Assembly (NCBI GenBank): GCA_024508675.1
Contig: JANINQ010000008.1
Coordinates: forward strand, 240,911-304,910
Direction of reading: 5' to 3'
Source: Afipia sp.
Lineage (GTDB): Bacteria; Pseudomonadota; Alphaproteobacteria; Rhizobiales; Xanthobacteraceae
Length of the DNA: 64,000 nt
Below, in pieces: positions 41,911-51,520 of the stretch (position 1 is its first letter; every line of letters begins with the position of its first letter). The notes under the pieces were generated by a model. It had not been told where the DNA came from and ran no database searches. It saw nothing but the letters and a program-made list of their open reading frames with translations. The translations under genes were made by a program, and so were the position numbers.

Positions 41911-42656
41911 CCACGGCTGCACCGTCGTTCCTCTCACAGGCGTCTGCAGGCGCATCGTCGTCGCTCACCGTGGCGGAAGCCTCGGAGCTTGATCAGGCGC
42001 TCGCCAAGGCGTCGCCGACCGAGATCATCGCTGCCGCTGTGCGCCATGTCGGCCGCGACCGGCTTGCGGTGGTGTCGTCGTTCGGCACCGAGTCCGCGGC
42101 GTTGCTGAAACTTGCCGCCGATGTCGATCCGGCGATTCCGGTGGTGTTCCTCGACACCGGATGGCTGTTCGAGGAAACGCTCGCCTATCGCGATACGTTG
42201 ACCGGATTGCTTGGCTTGACCGATGTTCGCACCATTCATCCGCTGAGCGACACGCTCGCGCGCGAGGACAAGGACCGCGACCTGTGGTTCTCCGATCCCG
42301 ATCAGTGCTGCTTCATCCGCAAGGTCGAGCCTTTGGCGCGCGCGCTGTCGTCCTTCGACGGCTGGATCAATGGACGCAAGCGCTTTCAGGGCGGTGACCG
42401 CGCATCCATTCCTGTTGTTGAAGCAGACGGCGCGCGATTGAAATTCAATCCGCTCGCCAATGTTTCGCAGGATGAGTTGAAAGTGCTGTACGCTGCGATG
42501 AATCTTCCGCCGCATCCTTTGGTCGCATCCGGATTCACCTCCATCGGGTGTATGCCTTGCACGAGCCGCACGCTTCCCGGCGAGGACGCGCGTGCGGGCC
42601 GCTGGCGCGACAGGGGCAAGACCGAGTGCGGCATTCACGTCACCAAAACTTCGTAA
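41907..42656 (+). CDS. cysH: adenylyl-sulfate reductase (CysH, iron-sulfur type)
   Basis: 249 residues. The PP-loop region reads VVSSFGTESAALLKLAADVD; cysteines in DQCCFIRKV and in GCMPCTSR bind a 4Fe-4S cluster, and the catalytic Cys is in ECGIH. The four cluster cysteines mark the APS-using form rather than the E. coli PAPS enzyme. So this cell could reduce APS directly although it also carries an APS kinase domain in CysNC. Confidence 0.92.
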   Translation: MTTAAPSFLSQASAGASSSLTVAEASELDQALAKASPTEIIAAAVRHVGRDRLAVVSSFGTESAALLKLAADVDPAIPVVFLDTGWLFEETLAYRDTLTGLLGLTDVRTIHPLSDTLAREDKDRDLWFSDPDQCCFIRKVEPLARALSSFDGWINGRKRFQGGDRASIPVVEADGARLKFNPLANVSQDELKVLYAAMNLPPHPLVASGFTSIGCMPCTSRTLPGEDARAGRWRDRGKTECGIHVTKTS

Positions 42657-42809
42657 AATTTAGCCTTCTTGAAAACCGCGATTTGTTGGAACGTTTGTCC
42701 AGCAACGGCACAAAGAATGAAATCCGGTTTCGTTGACAGAACCGCGTTAGTTCCAGAGTTTCACGCCTTCCTGATGACGACGATTGCGTCACATCGAATG
42801 GAGATTGAA

Positions 42810-43799
42810 ATGATTGGTCGTAGTCTTCTTGTCGCTGGAAGTTTGCTTCTTGCGACCTCTGCCTTCGCCGCGGATGTCTCGTTGCTCAATGTGTCGTATG
42901 ATCCGACGCGCGAGCTTTATGTGGATTTCAACAAGGCGTTCTCCGCTGCCTATAGCAAGGAGACCGGCAAGAGCATCGAGATCAAGCAGTCGCATGGCGG
43001 CTCGGGTTCGCAGGCACGCTCGGTGATCGACGGTCTGCAAGCCGACGTGGTGACGCTGGCGCTGGCCTATGACATCGACGCCATCGCCAACAAGGGCTTG
43101 CTGAAGAAGGACTGGCAGAAGAGCCTGCCGCAGAATTCGTCGCCTTACACGTCGACCATCGTGTTCCTGGTGCGCAAGGGCAACCCGAAGGGCATCAAGG
43201 ACTGGGACGATCTGGTCAAGAGCGGTGTGCAGGTCATCACGCCGAACCCGAAGACCTCGGGCGGCGCGCGCTGGAATTATCTGGCGGCGTGGGGCTACGG
43301 CCTCAAGAAGTACGGTTCGGAAGACAAGGCGAAGAAGTTCGTCGGTGACATCTTCAAGAACGTGCCGGTGCTCGATACGGGCGCGCGCGGTTCGACCGTC
43401 ACCTTCGTCGAGCGCGGCGTCGGTGACGTGCTGCTCGCCTGGGAGAACGAAGCTTTCCTCGCGGTGAAAGAATTCGGCAAGGACAAGTTCGAGATCGTGG
43501 CGCCGCCGCTGTCGATCCTCGCCGAGCCGCCGATTGCGGTGGTGGACAGCGTTGCCGACAAGAAGGGCACGCGCGCTGCGGCTGAAGCCTACCTGAAATA
43601 CTGGTACACCAAGGAAGGCCAGGAAATCGCAGCGCGGAATTTCTATCGTCCGCGCGATGCTGCCGTCGGTGAGAAGTATGCGGACTCCTTTGCAAAGGTT
43701 GAGCTTTTCACCATTGACGACGTGTTCGGCGGCTGGACCAAGGCCCAGAAGGAACACTTCGGTGAAGGCGGCGTTTTCGATCAGATCTATAAGAACTGA
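42810..43799 (+). CDS. sbp: periplasmic sulfate-binding protein, set 2
   Basis: 329 residues. An export signal ([20 protein letters not shown]), then [20 protein letters not shown] and [19 protein letters not shown]. It is clearly paralogous to the set-1 protein at 33899. The ATG at 42810 is chosen because GGAG lies seven bases before it and the signal begins there. The 153-base gap after cysH may hold its own promoter. Confidence 0.94.
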   Translation: MIGRSLLVAGSLLLATSAFAADVSLLNVSYDPTRELYVDFNKAFSAAYSKETGKSIEIKQSHGGSGSQARSVIDGLQADVVTLALAYDIDAIANKGLLKKDWQKSLPQNSSPYTSTIVFLVRKGNPKGIKDWDDLVKSGVQVITPNPKTSGGARWNYLAAWGYGLKKYGSEDKAKKFVGDIFKNVPVLDTGARGSTVTFVERGVGDVLLAWENEAFLAVKEFGKDKFEIVAPPLSILAEPPIAVVDSVADKKGTRAAAEAYLKYWYTKEGQEIAARNFYRPRDAAVGEKYADSFAKVELFTIDDVFGGWTKAQKEHFGEGGVFDQIYKN

Positions 43800-43826
43800 T
43801 CCAGAACGCGGATTGATGGGGGCATC

Positions 43827-44669
43827 GTGAGCGGAGGAGCAGGACGACGAAGGGCATTGCCGGGTTTTGGTCTCACCATGGGACTGACGCTGACATGGCT
43901 GTCGATCATCGTCCTGATTCCGCTCGCGGGCCTTTTCGTCAAAACATCCGAACTCAGCCTGTTGCAGTTCTGGGATATTCTCACGGCAAGGCGAACGCTT
44001 AACGCGCTGAAGATTTCCTTCGGCCTCGCGTTCTTGGCTGCGCTCGTCAATCTCGTGATGGGCATGATCATCGTCTGGGTGCTGGTGCGTTACAAGTTTC
44101 CCGGCCGCCGGATTTTCGATGCCATCGTCGATATTCCCTTCGCGCTGCCAACGGCCGTTGCAGGCGTGGCGCTCACTGCGTTGTTTGCGCAGAAGGGCTG
44201 GCTCGGCGCGCCGCTGGCCGAGATGGGCATCAAGGTCGCGTTTACGCCGATCGGCATTTTCGTCGCGATGATCTTCATCGGATTCCCGTTCGTGGTGCGC
44301 ACAGTTCAGCCGGTGCTGATCGATCTTGAAATCGAGGTGGAGGAAGCGGCGGCCTCGCTTGGCGCGTCGCGCTGGGACATCATCCGCCGCGTCATCCTGC
44401 CGAGCCTGACGCCTGCGATTCTCACCGGCTTTGCGCTGGCCTTCGCCCGTGCCGTCGGCGAATACGGCTCGGTGATTTTCATCGCCGGGAACCTGCCGAA
44501 TGTGTCGGAAATCGCACCGCTGCTGATCGTGATCCGCTTGTCCGAATTCCGGTATGCGGACGCGACGGCGATTGCCGTGATCATGCTGATCGTCGCTTTC
44601 CTGATCATTTTCACCATCAACCGCATTCAACGCTGGGCGCAGACGCGCGGCGTTGCGGTTCAGCTTTGA
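43827..44669 (+). CDS. cysT: sulfate ABC transporter permease CysT, set 2
   Basis: 280 residues, six helices, loop EVEEAAASLGASRWDIIRRV and the CysT stretch FARAVGEYGSVIFIAGNLPN. It starts with GTG at 43827 after a GATGGGGG site. Together with the next two genes it makes a complete transporter. Confidence 0.94.
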   Translation: MSGGAGRRRALPGFGLTMGLTLTWLSIIVLIPLAGLFVKTSELSLLQFWDILTARRTLNALKISFGLAFLAALVNLVMGMIIVWVLVRYKFPGRRIFDAIVDIPFALPTAVAGVALTALFAQKGWLGAPLAEMGIKVAFTPIGIFVAMIFIGFPFVVRTVQPVLIDLEIEVEEAAASLGASRWDIIRRVILPSLTPAILTGFALAFARAVGEYGSVIFIAGNLPNVSEIAPLLIVIRLSEFRYADATAIAVIMLIVAFLIIFTINRIQRWAQTRGVAVQL

Positions 44670-44678
44670 GCGCCGGCC

Positions 44679-45534
44679 ATGGTGATCAACAGGCCAAAGA
44701 CCGCCTCCGCGCATGAAATCCGCACCGAACCGTTTCTGGTGCGGTGGACCCTGATCACGATTGCCATTCTTTTCCTGACGATCTTCGTCGTGCTGCCGCT
44801 GATCGTGGTGTTCACCGAGGCGTTCTCCAAGGGCGTCGGGGCCTATCTGTCGGCGCTGTCCGATCCGGAAGCCCTGTCCGCGATCCGGCTGACCCTGACG
44901 GTGGCGGTGATTTCGGTGGGGCAGAATCTCGTGTTCGGTGTCATCGCCGCCTGGGCCATCGCCAAATTCGAATTTCCGGGCAAGGTGTTCCTCATCACGC
45001 TGATCGACCTTCCTTTCTCCGTCAGCCCGGTGATTTCCGGCCTTGTTTTCGTGCTGCTGTTCGGCGCGCAGGGCTTTTTCGGAACCTGGCTACAGTCCCA
45101 CGGCATCCAGATCCTGTTTGCAGTGCCGGGCATCGCGCTGGCGACCACCTTCGTCACGTTCCCGTTCGTGGCGCGCGAATTGATCCCGCTGATGCAGGAG
45201 CAGGGCACGCAGGAGGAAGAAGCGGCGATCTCGCTCGGCGCGTCCGGCCTGCGCACCTTCCTGCGCGTGACCATCCCGAACATCAAATGGGGCATTCTTT
45301 ACGGCGTGCTGCTGTGCAACGCCCGCGCCATGGGCGAGTTCGGCGCGGTGTCTGTGGTGTCCGGCCATATTCGCGGCGAAACCAATACCATGCCGCTGCT
45401 CGTCGAAATCCTCTATAATGAGTACCAGTTTGTGGCTTCGTTCGCGATCGCGTCGCTGCTTGCATTTCTGGCACTCGTCACGCTGGTCGTGAAAACAGTT
45501 CTCGAAAGCCATCTCGAAGAAGGACAGCCCGCAA

Positions 45535-45545
<11 letters not shown>
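44679..45545 (+). CDS. cysW: sulfate ABC transporter permease CysW, set 2
   Basis: 288 residues, six helices, loop [20 protein letters not shown] and [20 protein letters not shown]. Paralogue of the left-arm CysW. The ATG lies nine bases after cysT; its end overlaps cysA by 11 bases. Confidence 0.94.
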
Positions 45546-46584
<1,039 letters not shown>

Positions 46585-46663
46585 ACCGGGAAACCCATTC
46601 CGCGTTCACCTTTCAGCCACGGTTGGTGTGCAACAAACGCCGACCAACGGTTGGGGGCTTCAT

Positions 46664-47173
46664 ATGATACGCGTGGCGGGGGCCATTCTGGCGCTGGCAA
46701 TTCTGGCGGGGTGCACGTCCGATAACGGACCGTCCACCGAGCAGCCGGCTTTCTATCTCAGCATGGCCAATGCGGGCGCGAAGCTCGATCCCAATGTCGC
46801 GGCGTCGATGATCTCCGGCTATCGGCAGAACAACGGTCTGGGCGCGGTGCAGGTCGATCCCCTGCTGATGAAGGCGGCGGAAGCGCAGTCGCAGGCCATG
46901 GGGGCCCGCAACAAGCTCGATCACAACGTGGCCGGGACGCTGGACAAGCGGATCAAGGCCTCGGGCTTCGACGCCACCAAGGCCGTCGAAAACGTCTCGG
47001 CGGGCTATCACACTCTGGCGGAAGCCTTTTCGGGCTGGCGGGACTCGCCGCCGCATAAGGCCAACATGCTGGCCAGCGGTGTCACAAAAATGGGCATTTC
47101 GGCGGTCTATGTCCCGAACACCAAATACAAGGTGTTCTGGACCCTGATTCTCGCCGCGCCGGACGCGCGATAA
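46664..47173 (+). CDS. CAP-domain lipoprotein
   Basis: 169 residues. A lipobox LAILAGC puts the lipidated Cys at about residue 17; the rest is a CAP/SCP domain with LDHNVAGTLDKRIKASGF, NVSAGYHTLAEAFSGWRDSP and HKANMLASGVTKMGI. Several CAP histidine and glutamate positions are kept, but bacterial members mostly lack known activity. It stands alone after cysA. Confidence 0.85.
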   Translation: MIRVAGAILALAILAGCTSDNGPSTEQPAFYLSMANAGAKLDPNVAASMISGYRQNNGLGAVQVDPLLMKAAEAQSQAMGARNKLDHNVAGTLDKRIKASGFDATKAVENVSAGYHTLAEAFSGWRDSPPHKANMLASGVTKMGISAVYVPNTKYKVFWTLILAAPDAR

Positions 47174-47302
47174 GCGCCAAGGCCGATCTTCAGATAAACC
47201 TTCTGTGACATTCCTTACATTTTCGCCAATTGACGCGGCTGCGAAGTGGGGCCACCGTGCTGCAACATCGGTTCCCCGCCGATGCTGTTCGACGTGTGAA
47301 TC

Positions 47303-48481
47303 ATGGACCAGCTTTCCCCTCATAGGCAAACCACAGCGTCGATTCCCGCGCAGGCCCAGCGGGTGCTGGTGCTGCAGGGCGGCGGCGCGCTCGGCTCCTA
47401 TCAGGCGGGCGCCTATCAGGCCCTGTGTCATCACGATTTCGAGCCGCAATGGATCGCCGGGATTTCCATCGGCGCGATCAATGCGGCCATCATCGCCGGC
47501 AATCCGCGTGAGAAGCGCGTCGAGAAGCTGAAGGAATTCTGGAACATGGTGTCGTCGGCGTCGCCGATGCCCTGGGCGCCGCTGGTGAGAACCGATCAGG
47601 CCCGCTCCGTGTTCAACGAGACCAGCGCCGCGCTGATCGCGACCTTCGGTGTGCCGGGTTTTTTCACGCCGCGCTTTCCGCCCGCGCCGGTGTGGCCGGC
47701 GGGCAGCCCGCAATCGCAGAGCTATTACGACACGTCGCCGCTGCGCGCGACGCTGGAGCGGCTGGTGGATTTCGACCGCATCAACAATGATGGCATTCGT
47801 CTCAGCGTCGGCGCGGTCAACATCAAGACCGGAAATTTCGAATATTTCGACAATCACAAGTTCAGGAAGCTGGGCAAGAAGATCGGCCCCGAGCACATCA
47901 TGGCGTCGGGTGCGCTGCCGCCGGGCTTTCCGCCGGTCGAGATTGAAGGCGAGTTCTACTGGGACGGCGGCATCGTCTCCAACACGCCGCTCGATTATGT
48001 GCTTGAGCACGACCGGGATAGCGATCTTCTGATCTTTCAGGTCGACCTGTTCAGTGCGCGCGGAGAGGTTCCGGCCACAGTGCTGGAAGCCGCCGAGCGG
48101 GAAAAGGACATCCGCTATTCCAGCCGCACGCGCATGAACACCGACATGAACAAGAAGATCCACGACGCCAAGAAGGCGGTGCGCGAACTGATCGCCAAGC
48201 TGCCGGAGAGTTTCAAGGATGATCCGCTGGTCGCCACCCTCAACGAGGCGGCGAAGGAAAACACGGTGACGGTGGTTCACCTGATCTACCGCAGCAAGCT
48301 GCATGAGAATTCGTCGAAGGACTACGATTTTTCCCGCCTCGGCATGACCGAGCACTGGGCGGCGGGCGAGCGCGATGTCTATGCCTCGATGAGCCATCCG
48401 GAGTGGCTGAACCGGCCGCAGTCGGATGAAACCATGGTGACTTACGATCTCTGCGAAGCAGGGTCGGAAAAAATCAAGTGA
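47303..48481 (+). CDS. patatin-like phospholipase with DUF3734 domain
   Basis: 392 residues. Patatin motifs: oxyanion GGGALG (LVLQGGGALGSYQAGAYQAL), nucleophile Ser in GISIG, catalytic Asp in DGG (YWDGGIVSNTPLDYV). From about 300 a DUF3734 region follows. It should hydrolyse acyl lipids. It lies 17 bases before a 3-hydroxybutyrate dehydrogenase gene, a pairing consistent with lipid or polyhydroxyalkanoate metabolism. Confidence 0.9.
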   Translation: MDQLSPHRQTTASIPAQAQRVLVLQGGGALGSYQAGAYQALCHHDFEPQWIAGISIGAINAAIIAGNPREKRVEKLKEFWNMVSSASPMPWAPLVRTDQARSVFNETSAALIATFGVPGFFTPRFPPAPVWPAGSPQSQSYYDTSPLRATLERLVDFDRINNDGIRLSVGAVNIKTGNFEYFDNHKFRKLGKKIGPEHIMASGALPPGFPPVEIEGEFYWDGGIVSNTPLDYVLEHDRDSDLLIFQVDLFSARGEVPATVLEAAEREKDIRYSSRTRMNTDMNKKIHDAKKAVRELIAKLPESFKDDPLVATLNEAAKENTVTVVHLIYRSKLHENSSKDYDFSRLGMTEHWAAGERDVYASMSHPEWLNRPQSDETMVTYDLCEAGSEKIK

Positions 48482-48500
48482 TCGAAAACAGGAGAAGATG

Positions 48501-49289
48501 ATGGGTACTCTTTCCGGCAAGACGGCAGTGGTGACGGGCTCGACCAGCGGCATCGGCCTCGCTTATGCGCGCGCGTTCGCGAGTGCTGGCGCCAATGTCG
48601 TGATCAATGGGTTCGGCACCCCGGCCGACATCGAGAAAGAGCGCTCGGCCATCGAGAAGGATTTTGGCGTCAAGGCGGTCTATTCGCCCGCCGACATGAG
48701 CAAGCCTGCGGAAATTGCCGGCATGGTCGAACTCGGCGAGAAGACCTTCGGTTCGGTCGATATTCTGGTCAACAACGCGGGCATTCAGTTCGTCTCGCCG
48801 GTCGAGGAGTTTCCGCTCGAGAAGTGGGATGCGATCATCGCGATCAACCTGTCGTCGGCGTTTCACAGCATCCGCGCCGCGGTGCCCGGCATGAAAAAGC
48901 GCGGCTGGGGCCGCATCATCAACACGGCCTCGGCGCACTCGCTGGTCGCATCGCCCTTCAAGTCGGCCTATGTCGCGGCCAAGCACGGCATTGCCGGCCT
49001 GACCAAGACCGTGGCGCTGGAGCTTGCGACCCACAAGATCACTGCCAACTGCATTTCGCCGGGCTATGTCTGGACGCCGCTGGTGGAGAAGCAGATTCCC
49101 GACACCATGAAGACGCGCGGGCTGACCAAGGAGCAGGTCATCAACGACGTGATGCTCGATGCGCAGCCCACCAAGGAGTTCGTGACTGTCGAGCAGGTCG
49201 CCGCGCTGGCACTGTTCCTGTGCGGCGACGACGCGGCGCAGATCACCGGCGCGAACCTGTCGATCGATGGCGGCTGGACGGCGGCGTAA
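48501..49289 (+). CDS. bdhA: 3-hydroxybutyrate dehydrogenase (short-chain dehydrogenase)
   Basis: 262 residues. NAD motif VTGSTSGIGLAYARAF, NNAGIQFVSPVEEFP, catalytic Ser in INTASAHSLVAS and YVAAKHG; the end ITGANLSIDGGWTAA is normal. The histidine/glutamine set around GIQFVSPVE fits D-3-hydroxybutyrate dehydrogenase. ATG 48501 is better spaced from AGGAG than the one at 48498. It converts 3-hydroxybutyrate to acetoacetate. Confidence 0.9.
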   Translation: MGTLSGKTAVVTGSTSGIGLAYARAFASAGANVVINGFGTPADIEKERSAIEKDFGVKAVYSPADMSKPAEIAGMVELGEKTFGSVDILVNNAGIQFVSPVEEFPLEKWDAIIAINLSSAFHSIRAAVPGMKKRGWGRIINTASAHSLVASPFKSAYVAAKHGIAGLTKTVALELATHKITANCISPGYVWTPLVEKQIPDTMKTRGLTKEQVINDVMLDAQPTKEFVTVEQVAALALFLCGDDAAQITGANLSIDGGWTAA

Positions 49290-49297
49290 CAGCTGTT

Positions 49298-49403
49298 GTC
49301 ATTCCGGGGCGCGAGCGCAGCGAGCGAATCCGGAATCCATCGGTTGTTTCCGATGAACTCTTCGAGATTCCGGGTCCGCGCCAAGAGCGCGTCCCGGAAT
49401 GAC
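49298..49403. repeat. palindromic intergenic repeat, type 2
   Basis: Outer arms GTCATTCCGGG (49298) and CCCGGAATGAC (49393) enclose GCGCGAGCGCAGCGAGCG and further partly complementary segments. It differs from the type-1 repeats at 29205 and 51432. It lies between convergent genes and may also help end transcription. Confidence 0.75.
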
Positions 49404-49420
49404 GTGATGTTGGGAAGTGC

Positions 49421-50803
49421 CTAGCTTTTCTTCCCGAACGCCAGGACGTGGAAGCCAAGGCGGGTGCGGGTGATCCAGAACAGCAGGATCGTCTCGAACA
49501 CCAGTGCGATTGAGGTCGCAGCGGCTGCGCCGTAACCGCCGAAGCGCGGCACCAGAAGCACGCACAGCACCAGATTGACCACAAATGCCAGCGCATAAGC
49601 CAGCGCGCACATGTTCTGATGGCCGAGCATGTTGAGCAGCCGTTCCACCGGACCGATAGCCGAGCGCACGATCAGGCCAATCGCCGCCACGAACATGATG
49701 CCGTAACCGGCGGTGAACTGCGGTCCGAACAGCCAGAGCAGCGGCTCGCCCAGCGCCAGCAGCACGGCGGTTGCCGCGACCGACGGCCAGAACGTCCACT
49801 TGATGGCGTGGGCGATATAGGCCGACAGCCGCTCCTTGTCGCCTGAGGCGTGGTACTCGCTAAACCGATGTGCCGTCGTGGCGGACATCGCGTAGTGAAT
49901 GAATGACACCAGCGCCAGCGTCTTCACCACGGCGAAGTAGACGCCGACCTCTTCCGATGAGCGGAACTGCTGCAGCACCAGCACGTCGGTGTAGGACAGC
50001 AGCAGGTAAAAGCCTTCGACCATCATGATCGGCAGCGAGATTTTCAGCCAGGCACGGATCTCGTAGGTCTTCGGTCCGGGCGCGACACTGGCATTCAAAC
50101 GCCGGTTGAGCACAATCAGCTGGCCGATCATCGCGATCCAGACTGCAGCGGCGCTGGCGATCATGGCAGCGGTCGCGCCGAGATTCATGCCGAGCACGAC
50201 GGCGCCAGCGGTGAAGCCGATGATCAGCGTCTGCCGCACGATGAACTGCGGCATCAGGCCGAGGCGCATCCAGTCATGGGAGCGCGCGAGGCCGTCCTGC
50301 GTGTTGGCGACGACGAAAGCGGGCAGGGTGAGACAGCCGATATAAAGCGGCACGATGGTATGCGCGTCGATCCATGGCGACAGAATTTTGACAAGCGCGG
50401 CGAGCATCAGCGCCACCGCGGTCGAGGCCGCGAAGGTCATCCAGCGGCTGCCGGAGAGGAAACCCCGCAGCATCGAAAGCTCGCCGCTGGCGCGATACTC
50501 CGGAATGATTTTCTGTGCGGAGACTGCGATGCCGAAATCGAGCACGCTGCCGAGCAGCAGCACCCAGGTCCAGACATAGACATAGATGCCGTAGTCCGAG
50601 CCGCCCATCCAGCGTGCGAGCAGCACCTGCGAGAAATAAGCGAGGCCCGCGCTCAGCACGCGAATGAGGAAGACGGTGCCGGCAAGGCGCTTGGTCAGCG
50701 AGGCTTCGGAGGTGCCGGTGAGTACGCCGCGCAGCCGCGCCATCAGGCCCGCAGGCCTTGCGTCCGACGTGTTTTCAGCTTCCACCACCGCCACGGCATT
50801 CAC
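49421..50803 (-). CDS. polysaccharide flippase / lipopolysaccharide biosynthesis membrane protein
   Basis: 460 residues with about 12-14 membrane helices. The opening VFLIRVLSAGLAYFSQVLLARWMGG and the central LLLSYTDVLVLQQFRSSEEVGVYFAV are typical of the Wzx/oligosaccharide flippase (MATE-like) superfamily. It should turn over a lipid-linked sugar. No glycosyltransferase genes are nearby, so the substrate is unknown. It has no visible operon partner. Confidence 0.85.
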   Translation of the reverse strand: MNAVAVVEAENTSDARPAGLMARLRGVLTGTSEASLTKRLAGTVFLIRVLSAGLAYFSQVLLARWMGGSDYGIYVYVWTWVLLLGSVLDFGIAVSAQKIIPEYRASGELSMLRGFLSGSRWMTFAASTAVALMLAALVKILSPWIDAHTIVPLYIGCLTLPAFVVANTQDGLARSHDWMRLGLMPQFIVRQTLIIGFTAGAVVLGMNLGATAAMIASAAAVWIAMIGQLIVLNRRLNASVAPGPKTYEIRAWLKISLPIMMVEGFYLLLSYTDVLVLQQFRSSEEVGVYFAVVKTLALVSFIHYAMSATTAHRFSEYHASGDKERLSAYIAHAIKWTFWPSVAATAVLLALGEPLLWLFGPQFTAGYGIMFVAAIGLIVRSAIGPVERLLNMLGHQNMCALAYALAFVVNLVLCVLLVPRFGGYGAAAATSIALVFETILLFWITRTRLGFHVLAFGKKS

Positions 50804-50880
50804 CCATTTCCGCCGCTTGGCGGCAGGATGCGCCTTAGCAAGGATTCGTTAAGATTTGGTTGGATCGGGTAACCAGATCG

Positions 50881-51420
50881 TCAGCCTGCGAACCCGCCTT
50901 CATCGAGAAACGCCGCTTCGTCCGGCGTCGTGGCGCGCCCGAGCACGGTATTGCGATGGGGAAACCGGTCGAACTTGCGGATGATGTCGGCGTGCAGAAC
51001 CGCCCATTTCAGGCTGTCGGCCCCGAGGGGCTCGAACAGCGCGACGCTGCGCTCCTGATCCGCCATGTCCTCGGAATGTTCGAACGGCAGGTACATGAAA
51101 GCGCGCATGCCTTGCTCGATCCGCTGGTCGCGGCCTTCCGCGATGGCGCGGGCGGCAACGTCGCGAGCAAGAGCGTCGGTCGAGAAGGCGCGCGCGTCAT
51201 TGCGGAACATGTTGCGCGGAAACTGGTCGAGCACGATCAAGAGCGCCAGCGCGCCGTCGTCGCTATTCTGCCACGCGCTCAGCTTGCCGTCGCGCGCCGC
51301 TTCCCATGTGCCCATGAAACGGTCGCGCAGTTCCTGATCGAACGCGTCGTCCTTGGCGTACCAGCGCTCGTATCCGGCGTTGCGCCAGAAGGTGATGATG
51401 TCGGAGGGGGAGGAAATCAT
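50881..51420 (-). CDS. DUF924 family protein
   Basis: 179 residues, all helical. Key stretches are ITFWRNAGYERWYAKDDAFD, IVLDQFPRNMFRNDARAF and FMYLPFEHSEDMADQE, which are the DUF924 signature. Structures of relatives resemble tetratricopeptide folds; the function is unknown. The start at 51420 follows GGAGGGGGAGG. Confidence 0.88.
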   Translation of the reverse strand: MISSPSDIITFWRNAGYERWYAKDDAFDQELRDRFMGTWEAARDGKLSAWQNSDDGALALLIVLDQFPRNMFRNDARAFSTDALARDVAARAIAEGRDQRIEQGMRAFMYLPFEHSEDMADQERSVALFEPLGADSLKWAVLHADIIRKFDRFPHRNTVLGRATTPDEAAFLDEGGFAG

Positions 51421-51431
51421 GAAGTATCTTT

Positions 51432-51510
51432 CGTCATTGCGAGCGAAGCGAAGCAATCCACGCCTTAACAAACATGGATTGCTTCGTCGCTATCGCTCCT
51501 CGCAATGACG
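51432..51510. repeat. palindromic intergenic repeat, type 1, copy B
   Basis: Outer arms CGTCATTGCGAG and CTCGCAATGACG, inner arms GAAGCAATCCA and TGGATTGCTTC, as in copy A at 29205. It lies between the DUF924 and acyl-CoA ligase genes and is shorter in the centre than copy A. Confidence 0.88.
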
Positions 51511-51520
51511 GCAGCCTGCC

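Noticed and set aside
42789..44714. 641-residue minus-strand frame
   Set aside because: It runs opposite two conserved sulfate transporter genes, so it is a codon-bias artefact.
46613..48553. 646-residue minus-strand frame
   Set aside because: Opposite the CAP lipoprotein and patatin genes, both of which have intact motifs.
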